From a virus: a stretch of 22,368 nucleotides of DNA. Under the pieces are notes generated by a model. The model saw nothing but the letters and a program-made list of their open reading frames with translations, ran no database searches and had not been told where the DNA came from. Below, in pieces: positions 5,695 through 11,967 of the stretch. The stretch's first letter is position 1. The number at the start of each line of letters is the position of its first letter. The stretch is from positions 1 to 22,368 of IMG/VR virus record IMGVR_UViG_3300037842_000623. One strand, 5' to 3'. The translations under genes and the position numbers were made by a program.

Positions 5695-6620
5695 CCAAAG
5701 CAAAGAAGAAAATGACCAAGCGAAAGATCGGGATTGATACCCACACAAGTAAGCTGACCGTAGAGAATACGGGATTGGTGAGCAAATGCCATACTGCTTC
5801 GGGCTGGAATGTGGAAACCAATTGTGGTACAGAATTTGTGGGTGACGATTGTGTAATTATGCGAGACGACGAATATGATGGAATGAGGAAAGACGAGTTA
5901 TATGAATTGTTTTGCGACTATGTGGAAGGATCGGAAATTTATCATTGTACCTATGTCGATGAATGGCACGCTTATTGGGATATGCCGGGATACATGGATC
6001 GTGGATCGATCTACTCTGGTGAAACGGAAGTCGCAGCGATTGTAGATTTGCTGGAATCCAATGAATCAGAAGAATCAAATATAGATGATTGGTGCATGGC
6101 AGCAATTGAACGATTGGTGCAGATTCACAATGATTCCGAAGATGATAATATCCGGGAAGAATGTCTTTCGGCAATTTGCTGGCATTTACCCAGCGAATCC
6201 GTAGATTTTCGTCCAGAAGTATTGTGCAACAATACAGATTTGATATATTCAGGGGATTGCAATCCGATCGATCATGACGGACGATGGATTGATACGCGGG
6301 ATTGGGCAGAACATGGATATGCTTCCTGCGTAGGAATTTGTAGTTATGACAATTTGATTGACATTGAATTCGGCACAATCAACAAAACAGGAACATTGGC
6401 AGAAATGGCTACATGTTACGGGATTGATGTTGACGAGATCACAATGCACCATAAAATTGATTATGCACATTCTCAATTTGGGGCAGAGAATGGCGACAAT
6501 CCAGAACGATTTACTCGCCTTGATGATTCCGGCTGGTTTCTGGATGACGGGAACGAATTGGTAGCAGAGTCGACGATTGAAGCACGATTGATCGAATTGG
6601 TGAAGGGATTGGCAGAGTAG
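5691..6620 (+). CDS. Large acidic hypothetical protein
   Basis: A 309-residue, strongly acidic protein, the largest of the early cluster, starting at an ATGA overlap with SD AGAAAGGGTAAGAA. The N-terminus is basic (TKAKKKMTKRKIG). The body is rich in Asp, Glu, Trp, Tyr and about a dozen Cys, with repeated short segments such as HCTYVDEWHAYWDMPGY and CSYDNLIDIEFG. It ends IELVKGLAE. The 18 bases encoding LVKGLA recur in the fragment ending at 6974, indicating duplication. Acidic early phage proteins are often host inhibitors or DNA mimics, but nothing specific identifies this one. Confidence 0.7.
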   Translation: MTKAKKKMTKRKIGIDTHTSKLTVENTGLVSKCHTASGWNVETNCGTEFVGDDCVIMRDDEYDGMRKDELYELFCDYVEGSEIYHCTYVDEWHAYWDMPGYMDRGSIYSGETEVAAIVDLLESNESEESNIDDWCMAAIERLVQIHNDSEDDNIREECLSAICWHLPSESVDFRPEVLCNNTDLIYSGDCNPIDHDGRWIDTRDWAEHGYASCVGICSYDNLIDIEFGTINKTGTLAEMATCYGIDVDEITMHHKIDYAHSQFGAENGDNPERFTRLDDSGWFLDDGNELVAESTIEARLIELVKGLAE

Positions 6621-6670
6621 AATGCTGAATCGATGGCGCGAGATCGGCGCGCCAGAGATTGTGAATTCTA
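6618..6670 (+). promoter_or_regulatory. Structured leader element E5
   Basis: Outer stem TAGAAT (6618-6623)/ATTCTA (6665-6670); 5' loop GCTGAATC; inner stem TGGCGCG (6634-6640)/CGCGCCA (6648-6654) with loop AGATCGG; conserved ATTGTGA (6658-6664). The outer stem includes the stop codon TAG of the preceding gene, so terminating ribosomes would cover it. The first base pair of the outer stem is T-A here and A-T in E2 and E4. Confidence 0.75.
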
Positions 6671-6702
6671 TGATCTATGAGAAGATATGAAAGGCGAAAC
6701 GA

Positions 6703-6876
6703 ATGACATATCGTCAGTTGATTGACCAACTGGAGAAGTTGGCAGAAGAGCAGTTAGATTGTGTTGTTACTGTTGAAGATCCTCATGAGGATGAATGTCG
6801 TGCCGCAGAACTACGAATCTGTGGTGACGGTCACGACAGCCTTACCGATAATCATCCTGTGATTTTTGTACCTTAA
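6703..6876 (+). CDS. Small conserved phage-type hypothetical protein
   Basis: A 57-residue acidic protein read from ATG 6703 behind GAAAGGCGAACG. The pattern MTYRQLIDQLEKLAEEQLD, then VTVEDP, and a C-terminal DNHPVIFVP is familiar to me from short uncharacterised proteins widespread in phage and bacterial genomes: a helix, then beta strands ending in an NHPV-type motif. No function is known. It is the first gene after element E5. Confidence 0.7.
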   Translation: MTYRQLIDQLEKLAEEQLDCVVTVEDPHEDECRAAELRICGDGHDSLTDNHPVIFVP

Positions 6877-6881
6877 GGAAA

Positions 6882-6974
6882 ATTCAGAATTCGGACGAAG
6901 CCCCTGCGACAACCAATGACGAAGAAATTACAGAAGAGGAATTCATTGATTTGGTGAAGGGATTGGCATCATGA
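6882..6974 (+). pseudogene. C-terminal gene remnant (DLVKGLAS end)
   Basis: A frame open from 6852 and ending TGA at 6972-6974 reads EEITEEEFIDLVKGLAS at its C-terminus but has no ATG, GTG or TTG start with an SD. The 18 bases at 6951-6968 are identical to 6597-6614 at the end of the large acidic gene. It is probably a truncated duplicate of that gene's tail. The stop overlaps the next start in ATGA, so it may have been a coupled gene. A rare ATT start at 6882 cannot be excluded. Confidence 0.35.
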
Positions 6975-7282
6975 TAATTGCTAGTGCATACACGGAGATT
7001 GTTGGCGCAGTAGAAGCATACGCTGACAATCTAGGGATTGATCCGGCTTTGATTCTGGAATGCGACGATCAGAAATGCGAAGAATCAGGTAGATGCACTG
7101 CGTGTAACATACCGTCCGAATTGATCAAGCTGTTCGTAGATAATCAGACAGAATTTGTCGACGAACTATATCAGGAATTGTATTTACTGGTGAATGGTCG
7201 GTATGTGTCTGGTGATACGGCAAAACGGTCGCAGGCTTGCCATGAATACTCAAACGGCAGACTAGAAATGTGGGTAGGCTAA
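6971..7282 (+). CDS. Cys-containing hypothetical early protein
   Basis: A 103-residue acidic protein starting at ATG 6971, with GAAGGGATT upstream and an ATGA overlap with the preceding remnant. It carries ECDDQKCEESGRCTACNIP (four Cys in 14 residues), a likely small metal-binding knuckle, followed by a helical segment (IKLFVDNQTEFVDELYQEL). No family is recognised. Element E6 follows its stop immediately. Confidence 0.65.
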   Translation: MIIASAYTEIVGAVEAYADNLGIDPALILECDDQKCEESGRCTACNIPSELIKLFVDNQTEFVDELYQELYLLVNGRYVSGDTAKRSQACHEYSNGRLEMWVG

Positions 7283-7335
7283 TAAAATGCTGGATCGATC
7301 CTGCGAGACCGGCGCAGGAGAGATTGTGGATTTTA
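7283..7335 (+). promoter_or_regulatory. Structured leader element E6
   Basis: Outer stem TAAAAT (7283-7288)/ATTTTA (7330-7335); 5' loop GCTGGATC; inner stem CCTGCG (7300-7305)/CGCAGG (7313-7318) with loop AGACCGG; conserved ATTGTGG (7323-7329). Compared with E5, one outer G-C pair is A-T, a paired change that supports RNA folding. AGAAAGGATAAG and ATG at 7361 follow. Confidence 0.75.
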
Positions 7336-7360
7336 CGGCAGGGTAAGAAAGGATAAGATT

Positions 7361-7552
7361 ATGATAAAATGCTTTCCGAAGTATTCATGGATGGTGCAAG
7401 TACGACCGAAACCGTTAAACTCGGAAGACTATAACGTCAAGTATGAAATCGTATTTGGTGGTCTGCCGGGGTATCATGTGGCGAAAGCAGCAGCGGACGA
7501 ATTGGAATCAAATCGATCCGATTTACAGATTTATGTTTGTCAAAACAACTAA
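7361..7552 (+). CDS. Hypothetical early protein
   Basis: A 63-residue protein, SD AAGAAAGGATAAG, first gene after E6. It reads as beta-strand, Gly-rich turn, helix (YEIVFGGLPGYHVAKAAADE), then strand. This pattern suggests a small alpha/beta domain. No family is recognised. The next gene starts 12 bases after its stop, with its own SD. Confidence 0.65.
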   Translation: MIKCFPKYSWMVQVRPKPLNSEDYNVKYEIVFGGLPGYHVAKAAADELESNRSDLQIYVCQNN

Positions 7553-7564
7553 GAAAGGGAAAGA

Positions 7565-7771
7565 ATGAGATACCATATAATTGTAGGAAACATCGGAACA
7601 GTAGAACGAGTTAAGAGCCCTATTGTTGCTGCTAGAATTTACGGACAGTACAAAGAACTGTCCAAAGGAAAATATGGACGAGCCTCCGGCGAGTCTGTAA
7701 CAATATTCGACACACATAAAGATTGTGTAGCTCTCGAATATGTGGGGACCAATGAAAGGGATGCAGAATGA
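7565..7771 (+). CDS. Conserved small phage-type protein
   Basis: A 68-residue protein, SD AAGAAAGGGAAAGA. The layout (YHIIVGNIGTV, a helix with AARIYGQYKELS, GRASGESVTIF, ending in EYVG) matches a small uncharacterised protein group I have met in phages and plasmids. No biochemical function is established for it. It couples by ATGA to the next gene. Confidence 0.7.
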   Translation: MRYHIIVGNIGTVERVKSPIVAARIYGQYKELSKGKYGRASGESVTIFDTHKDCVALEYVGTNERDAE

Positions 7772-8034
7772 CAATCACAGACAGAATCAACCAGGCTGCA
7801 AGTGGGGAACATCTTGACGGCGTCATGATCTACTGGGATACCGCTGCCGTTGGAGATGAGGGTACAGCGTATCGAGATGGCGAGGAATCAGGGGCATTGG
7901 AGTTCACTGGCTGGGGTGGCGAGGCGGACGGCAGTGAAGACGACACTTACCACGTGAGCAACTACTTCGGCGCGGATGGCAAGTACCTCGGGCCAGATAA
8001 ACATGGCGTGTACCCACAGTTTCAAACCATTTAA
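7768..8034 (+). CDS. Acidic hypothetical protein
   Basis: An 88-residue acidic protein starting in an ATGA overlap (ATG 7768). After a short helix it is Gly/Asp/Glu/Trp-rich (GWGGEADGSEDDTYHVSNYF), with aromatic residues and few basic ones. Codon usage is more GC-rich than in the genes before it. No family is recognised. Confidence 0.65.
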   Translation: MTITDRINQAASGEHLDGVMIYWDTAAVGDEGTAYRDGEESGALEFTGWGGEADGSEDDTYHVSNYFGADGKYLGPDKHGVYPQFQTI

Positions 8035-8046
8035 CTAAGGACAGCA

Positions 8047-8304
8047 ATGATTTCTGAATCCTACGCTGTGACTCCGTATGGTTTCCGGCAGGGGAATCGT
8101 CGTGTGATCGTCAACGCCGCCGCACAATGGACGTCAGACGGTCAGACGAGACTGATACAGGCAGTGGAAAACCTTGACGAATTCTCATGGATCGGCAGGA
8201 CATTTGCCAGACCGACAAATCCGGCAGACGCAGAGTATTGGGATAGTATTTTTTGGATGCTCGTCGAATCAGGCGGGATGGAACAAAGGACCATTGAAAG
8301 GTAA
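8047..8304 (+). CDS. Hypothetical protein
   Basis: An 85-residue protein starting MISESYAVTPYGFRQGNRRV, with CTAAGGACAGCA as SD. It has Arg-rich N-terminal strands, a central helix (TRLIQAVENLDEF) and a Trp-containing acidic part (PADAEYWDSIFWML). No family is assigned. The next gene's SD (GAAAGG) lies over its last codons. Confidence 0.6.
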   Translation: MISESYAVTPYGFRQGNRRVIVNAAAQWTSDGQTRLIQAVENLDEFSWIGRTFARPTNPADAEYWDSIFWMLVESGGMEQRTIER

Positions 8305-8315
8305 AGAATAAGAAA

Positions 8316-8417
8316 ATGACCGACAAGACAACACATTTATTTTGTGCAGCATTGACCTGTTCACTTGTCCTCATTCTGTGGGCATCGTTTCAATTACTGA
8401 CAATAACGTTTGAATGA
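8316..8417 (+). CDS. Tiny single-pass membrane protein
   Basis: A 33-residue frame behind GAAAGGTAAAGAATAAG. After MTDKTTH comes a hydrophobic stretch of about 22 residues (LFCAALTCSLVLILWASFQL), a likely membrane helix with a short cytoplasmic N-terminus. The stop overlaps the next gene's ATG (ATGA). Small phage membrane proteins of this kind may modify the host envelope or exclude other phages; nothing specific is shown. Confidence 0.55.
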   Translation: MTDKTTHLFCAALTCSLVLILWASFQLLTITFE

Positions 8418-9175
8418 AAGCACTGAGAATGAAAATTAAAATTAAAGAAAATGCAATGGCTAAGTATTGGAATCCAAAATGCCAAGGACAATATATTCCT
8501 ACCAAGGAAGAAAGAACTCATGCCGATAAGCTGGAAGCCATTCAAGGGATGACGATAGAAGTCAAGACAGATTTTTTGTTCTGCGACCAATACAACACCA
8601 AGCCAATAGAAGGAGTGAGCGACCAAGGTATGCGGATCATGGAAGCCTCTGTGTCGGAAGTGATTGACGATATTCGGGATACGGTAGGCAAATGTCCTTA
8701 TTGTGGACACCATACGCCCGGTAAAATCGACGGCTTCTGTGAGTCTTGTCTGGATTCCTCTTATCTTGACGAGCAAACTATAAAACGCGGTGGTACTCGC
8801 ATTCGACCAGTGGACGCCAAGCAAAACCGGGAAAAATGGGAAGAATTAACGCAGGAAGAATGGGACATGCTGAAACCTCAGTATGTCAAGCGACAGACCA
8901 CAGGCAAAGACAGCCGGAATGCTGAGAAGCTGAGAAAGCAGCGGGCAAGGTTGCATTCTGACCATAAAGCCAAAACAGAAGCACTTGACATTGAACGGGA
9001 CGGTATGATTTGGTTGATGGACAACAACATCAGCGTTGAAAACTGCATCTATTACAGTCACCGAAAGGTATTTTGTTTTGGATGGCGCAACAAGATTAGC
9101 AAGGGAGTTAAGAAAGTACTAGACACCAAATTGCAAGGTTTTCCATTCCAGACAGATTTTAAGGTTGAAAGGTAG
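8414..9175 (+). CDS. Zinc-ribbon hypothetical protein
   Basis: A 253-residue basic protein. The start at 8414 is chosen for its ATGA overlap with the membrane protein; Met 6 (8429) and Met 15 (8456) are alternatives. A zinc ribbon CPYC-x11-CESC (about C94, C97, C109, C112) sits mid-protein. It is followed by a charged helical region (KDSRNAEKLRKQRARLHSDHKAK) and a C-terminal HRKVFCFGWRNKIS with a FPFQTDF ending, a pattern I associate with uncharacterised phage proteins. It is probably a nucleic-acid-associated protein; this is inference. Confidence 0.7.
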   Translation: MKALRMKIKIKENAMAKYWNPKCQGQYIPTKEERTHADKLEAIQGMTIEVKTDFLFCDQYNTKPIEGVSDQGMRIMEASVSEVIDDIRDTVGKCPYCGHHTPGKIDGFCESCLDSSYLDEQTIKRGGTRIRPVDAKQNREKWEELTQEEWDMLKPQYVKRQTTGKDSRNAEKLRKQRARLHSDHKAKTEALDIERDGMIWLMDNNISVENCIYYSHRKVFCFGWRNKISKGVKKVLDTKLQGFPFQTDFKVER

Positions 9176-9179
9176 AGCA

Positions 9180-9542
9180 ATGCTTTACACAGAAATTCAC
9201 ACAGCGTTACAAATTGAGGATTATCCGCTAGGCGGCAGAAAACGCGGCATTGCTCGCTACAGAGTGACGACAGAACCAAGGCAAGGCAAACTGCAACGGG
9301 TGGAGCGGACAACTGAACACAATAATCAAGTTTCTAAGGCTCGCAAATTGACATACGGCAAGCGTGCAGCCATACTGGTCGGTGCGGACGGTCGCGTTTA
9401 TCCTGTGGTATGGTCTCAGCATTACGAAGTGTTCTCGGTCTACAAGAGCAACATGCAACACTCAGAGGAAACGATCAGCAAGGATGAAAAGCCGAACGAA
9501 TACGCGAACATGAAAGCCAGATCTGAAAGTATGGCAGAATAA
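9180..9542 (+). CDS. Hypothetical protein
   Basis: A 120-residue basic protein. ATG 9180 with GAAAGGTAGAGCA upstream is preferred over TTG 9165. It has Gly/Arg-rich strands (GGRKRGIARYRVTTEPRQGK), YGKRAAILVGADGRVYPVVW and an acidic helical tail. No family is recognised. A C4-5/G5 hairpin begins at its stop codon. Confidence 0.65.
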   Translation: MLYTEIHTALQIEDYPLGGRKRGIARYRVTTEPRQGKLQRVERTTEHNNQVSKARKLTYGKRAAILVGADGRVYPVVWSQHYEVFSVYKSNMQHSEETISKDEKPNEYANMKARSESMAE

Positions 9543-9574
9543 CCCCTAACAAGTCGGAAAGGGGGTGATTTTTT
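9542..9574 (+). terminator. Possible terminator or SD-sequestering hairpin
   Basis: ACCCCT (9542-9547) can pair with AGGGGGT (9560-9566), and six T residues follow at 9569-9574. This resembles a rho-independent terminator. The right arm AGGGGGTGA is also a near-perfect SD for the micro-gene at 9575, so the hairpin may instead control its translation. Confidence 0.4.
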
Positions 9575-9637
9575 ATGAGCGCGGACATGGTTGATTTGTT
9601 AGCTGTTTTGTTCATTTTTTATTGTGTATTCTGGTAA
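9575..9637 (+). CDS. Micro membrane peptide (20 residues)
   Basis: ATG at 9575 follows AGGGGGTGA, the strongest SD in the window, at about 6 bases. It encodes MSADMVDLLAVLFIFYCVFW, almost entirely one hydrophobic helix. Its tiny size lowers confidence, but the exceptional SD and the non-random membrane-helix content favour a real peptide. The nuclease gene starts 3 bases after its stop. Confidence 0.45.
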   Translation: MSADMVDLLAVLFIFYCVFW

Positions 9638-9640
9638 AAC

Positions 9641-10030
9641 ATGGAACCAAAACAAATAGCGAAGAAAAGCGAACACAGTCACCAAGCGGCATATTTTTGC
9701 TGGCTCGCGAAGCAGACTGAATGCCCACAACTTATGTATGCGTTCGCTGTACCGAACGGCGGACTACGCAACAAAGTACAGGCAGCGAAGTTGAAAGCTG
9801 AAGGAGTCAAACCCGGCGTGCCTGATGTTTTCCTGCCTTATCCTTGTGGGCAATATGCAGGGCTATGGCTTGAATTTAAGAAACCGGGATTTGAAAACCG
9901 GAAAAATGGAGGTCTCTCGACAGATCAAATAAGATGGCGGCAATACTTAGAGTCTTGCCATTATGAGTACAAAGTTGTGTATAGTTGGTTGCAAGCAGTT
10001 GATTGCACAATAGAATATTTAAAACCTTAA
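9641..10030 (+). CDS. VRR-NUC family nuclease
   Basis: A 129-residue stand-alone VRR-NUC domain, a PD-(D/E)XK-type nuclease fold found in phages and in FAN1-like repair enzymes. Family hallmarks are present: EHSHQAAYFCW (E11, Q15), AVPNGGLRNK (about 37-46), GVPD (59-62), the catalytic-type ExK in WLEFK (E78, K80) and a downstream Q in LSTDQIRW (Q96). Length is typical for phage copies. It probably acts on branched or structured DNA during replication or recombination; the precise substrate is unknown. No strong SD is seen, so translation may depend on the micro-gene just upstream. Confidence 0.85.
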   Translation: MEPKQIAKKSEHSHQAAYFCWLAKQTECPQLMYAFAVPNGGLRNKVQAAKLKAEGVKPGVPDVFLPYPCGQYAGLWLEFKKPGFENRKNGGLSTDQIRWRQYLESCHYEYKVVYSWLQAVDCTIEYLKP

Positions 10031-10061
10031 GCGTTACTTTTTAAACAAGAAAGAAAAGACA

Positions 10062-10730
10062 ATGGCAGCAAGTTTACAAGCGTTCGCGGCAACTGGAACC
10101 GCTTATTTGACCGCAGCAGACGGACAGGAATTGATGGATGGGGGATTGATCGCAGTATCTGCACCTCCACAGGCATCGCCAGAAAACCCTGCTGCATTTC
10201 TGTGTACTATTACAGATGCGGGTAAACAAATGCTGGCTGCCGGTATTGCACCCCATGCACCGGTCGCGCCAGCAACTCCCGTTGTGGAAGCGGGACAAGA
10301 ATTTGTAATAAGTTCCGACATCGCTGTACCTGATATCAATCGCGGTGGCGGTTCTGGCAGTTCGCGAAAGAAGAGAGCGGAAAAGTATCCTTTTTCCAAG
10401 CTGGAAATCGGGCAAAGTTTCCATGTGGCACCGGGAGAAGATATTGACAAGACGGCAAGAACGCTGTCTACTCAGGTCAGTAACGCCAACAAGGATAACA
10501 GGGTGCCCGCTGTACCTGCGGCTGAGAAGACGGTCACCAAACGCCGAATGGTTAAGGATGACGCAGGCAATGCAGTCAAAGACGCAACAGGGACAAAAGT
10601 TTTTGAGACCTATAAGGTCAAAGAAACAGTCATGGTTAGGCAAAAACACTTTGTGTCTCGCAAGGTGCCTGCCAGTGATCCACAAGGCGAAGGCATCCGA
10701 GTATTTCGAATTGCCATCACGACCACATAA
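10062..10730 (+). CDS. Conserved phage hypothetical protein
   Basis: A 222-residue protein, SD AAGAAAGAAAAG. An Ala/Pro-rich N-terminal region (about 1-100) is followed by a Gly/Ser linker and RKKRAEKYPFSKLEIGQSFHV. It ends in KHFVSRKVPASDPQGEGIRVFRIA. The pairing of a YPFSKLEIGQSF-type motif with a C-terminal RVFRIA recalls an uncharacterised phage domain family, whose exact name I cannot confirm. It is the last gene before the terminator at 10772. Confidence 0.65.
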   Translation: MAASLQAFAATGTAYLTAADGQELMDGGLIAVSAPPQASPENPAAFLCTITDAGKQMLAAGIAPHAPVAPATPVVEAGQEFVISSDIAVPDINRGGGSGSSRKKRAEKYPFSKLEIGQSFHVAPGEDIDKTARTLSTQVSNANKDNRVPAVPAAEKTVTKRRMVKDDAGNAVKDATGTKVFETYKVKETVMVRQKHFVSRKVPASDPQGEGIRVFRIAITTT

Positions 10731-10771
10731 TAACAGTTGTCTGTTGCTGATAATCAACAGGTGATATCGAG

Positions 10772-10803
10772 CCCAACTGATATTTTTATTGGTTGGGTTT
10801 TTT
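10772..10803 (+). terminator. Rho-independent terminator
   Basis: CCCAAC (10772-10777) pairs with GTTGGG (10792-10797), directly followed by six T residues. A second small hairpin CTGTTG/CAACAG (10741-10760) precedes it. It lies between the end of the long early block and the alpha-CTD-like gene. Confidence 0.75.
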
Positions 10804-10826
10804 CTTTATTCGTTCAGGGGATTAAA

Positions 10827-11183
10827 ATGCTTGCAGACAACATTCGTTATTACCGTGACGGTAGGTTACAAGTGCGAAACTCCATCCATGACGGTTGGGT
10901 ATTTGTGCCTAACATGCCAGCCCCTGATCCCGATCCCAATCCAGATCCACCGGTATTGGATTTGACTGTCTATGTCGAAAAAATCGAAGGGTTAAGCAAG
11001 GGGGACACAATAGATCTCGAAAGATCAGACATTGCCAACATCGGTGATTTGCTAACATGCACAAAAAAAGAAATTTTTTCGCTCGTGGGTCAGAATGGTC
11101 TTGATGCAATTAACGCATACCTTGCCGCTAGAGGGGTATCGTTAAAAGAAAATGGCAATACCAAGACATTCCCATCCGCTTAG
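10827..11183 (+). CDS. RNA polymerase alpha-CTD-like protein
   Basis: A 118-residue protein, start at ATG 10827 with CAGGGGATT upstream. The N-terminal 30 residues read as a small beta unit (YYRDGRLQVRNSIHDGWVFV). A linker PDPDPNPDPP follows. The rest (about 43-110) matches the helix-hairpin-helix layout of the bacterial RNA polymerase alpha C-terminal domain: LDLTVYVEKI, then IGDLLTCTKKEIFSL, then LDAINAYLAARGVSL. The Arg equivalent to E. coli R265, central to UP-element contact, appears to be absent. It may interact with transcription factors or DNA as a mimic. That role is inference; resemblance is by eye. Confidence 0.55.
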   Translation: MLADNIRYYRDGRLQVRNSIHDGWVFVPNMPAPDPDPNPDPPVLDLTVYVEKIEGLSKGDTIDLERSDIANIGDLLTCTKKEIFSLVGQNGLDAINAYLAARGVSLKENGNTKTFPSA

Positions 11184-11233
11184 CGATTATCCAAAGAACG
11201 TCCGTTACAACCTTTGAGATAACAAGACAAAAA

Positions 11234-11632
11234 ATGATTAAGGCAAGTTTTTTTGAATCAGTCGTAAATAAATTAGTGGAAGTTGATCCACGACAAGGCA
11301 ATGCGCTAAAAACAGGGTTTGAAATTGATATAAGCGGAACCATTCCGCAATCATTGAAATCAATCTTGTATGATTGTCTAATGGCTCGCAAGTGGACGCC
11401 GGTAAAAGGTCTTACCTTATCTAGCACAAAGCCTGTGTTTCCTGTCTATCAGGGCGTCACACGTTCAGGGTGGATACACTTCAAATTTCCCGCAGACTTG
11501 ATTTTAAATGTCAGCGAAATACTAATTGTTCGTCATATTGACGTGCGTATGACAGACCTCTACATCCAAAAAGATCTTAGTCGCGCGAAATTAGCTATAG
11601 CTCTTTGGCCTGACATAGAAATTAAACTATGA
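11234..11632 (+). CDS. Hypothetical protein
   Basis: A 132-residue protein starting MIKASFFESVVNKLVEVDP. The SD is weak (an AAGAC-like stretch). It alternates helix and strand (GWIHFKFPADLILNVSEILIV) with no recognised motif and no membrane helix. It couples to the next gene by ATGA. Function unknown. Confidence 0.6.
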   Translation: MIKASFFESVVNKLVEVDPRQGNALKTGFEIDISGTIPQSLKSILYDCLMARKWTPVKGLTLSSTKPVFPVYQGVTRSGWIHFKFPADLILNVSEILIVRHIDVRMTDLYIQKDLSRAKLAIALWPDIEIKL

Positions 11633-11967
11633 AACCACTGAAAGCAGAATACGAAGTCCAATTGTATGATGAACTCGAAAATCGATTAAAGATTAAACCG
11701 GGCTCATACCGGGCACACGTCTTAGACGCTCTTATCCCTGATACGTTACATACTTGCGATGCGTACTATCTGAACGTCAAAGGAAACATTGATCAGCGAT
11801 CAATGGGCAAGCAAATTAAAATGCTGATGCTTGACAAATACGATCATGAACCGCGACGAGAATATAAGACCGGATTTATCTTTGGGTTCATCGCGCAAAT
11901 ACTGCTTTCGGCAATGATTAGAAAAGCGGTCACATTGATCTTGGACTGGTACAATCGTAGGCGCTAA
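11629..11967 (+). CDS. Hypothetical protein with C-terminal hydrophobic helix
   Basis: A 112-residue basic protein starting at an ATGA overlap. The first 80 residues are soluble and mixed. The C-terminus FIFGFIAQILLSAMIRKAVTL forms a hydrophobic or amphipathic helix ending in DWYNRRR, which could be a membrane anchor. The stop overlaps the end of the convergent leftward primase gene by 4 bases. Confidence 0.6.
   Translation: MKPLKAEYEVQLYDELENRLKIKPGSYRAHVLDALIPDTLHTCDAYYLNVKGNIDQRSMGKQIKMLMLDKYDHEPRREYKTGFIFGFIAQILLSAMIRKAVTLILDWYNRRR

Noticed and set aside
1951-7335. E elements as rho-independent terminators
   Set aside because: None has a T run after the inner stem; instead all share ATTGTGR and a second outer stem, and lie close to SD sites.
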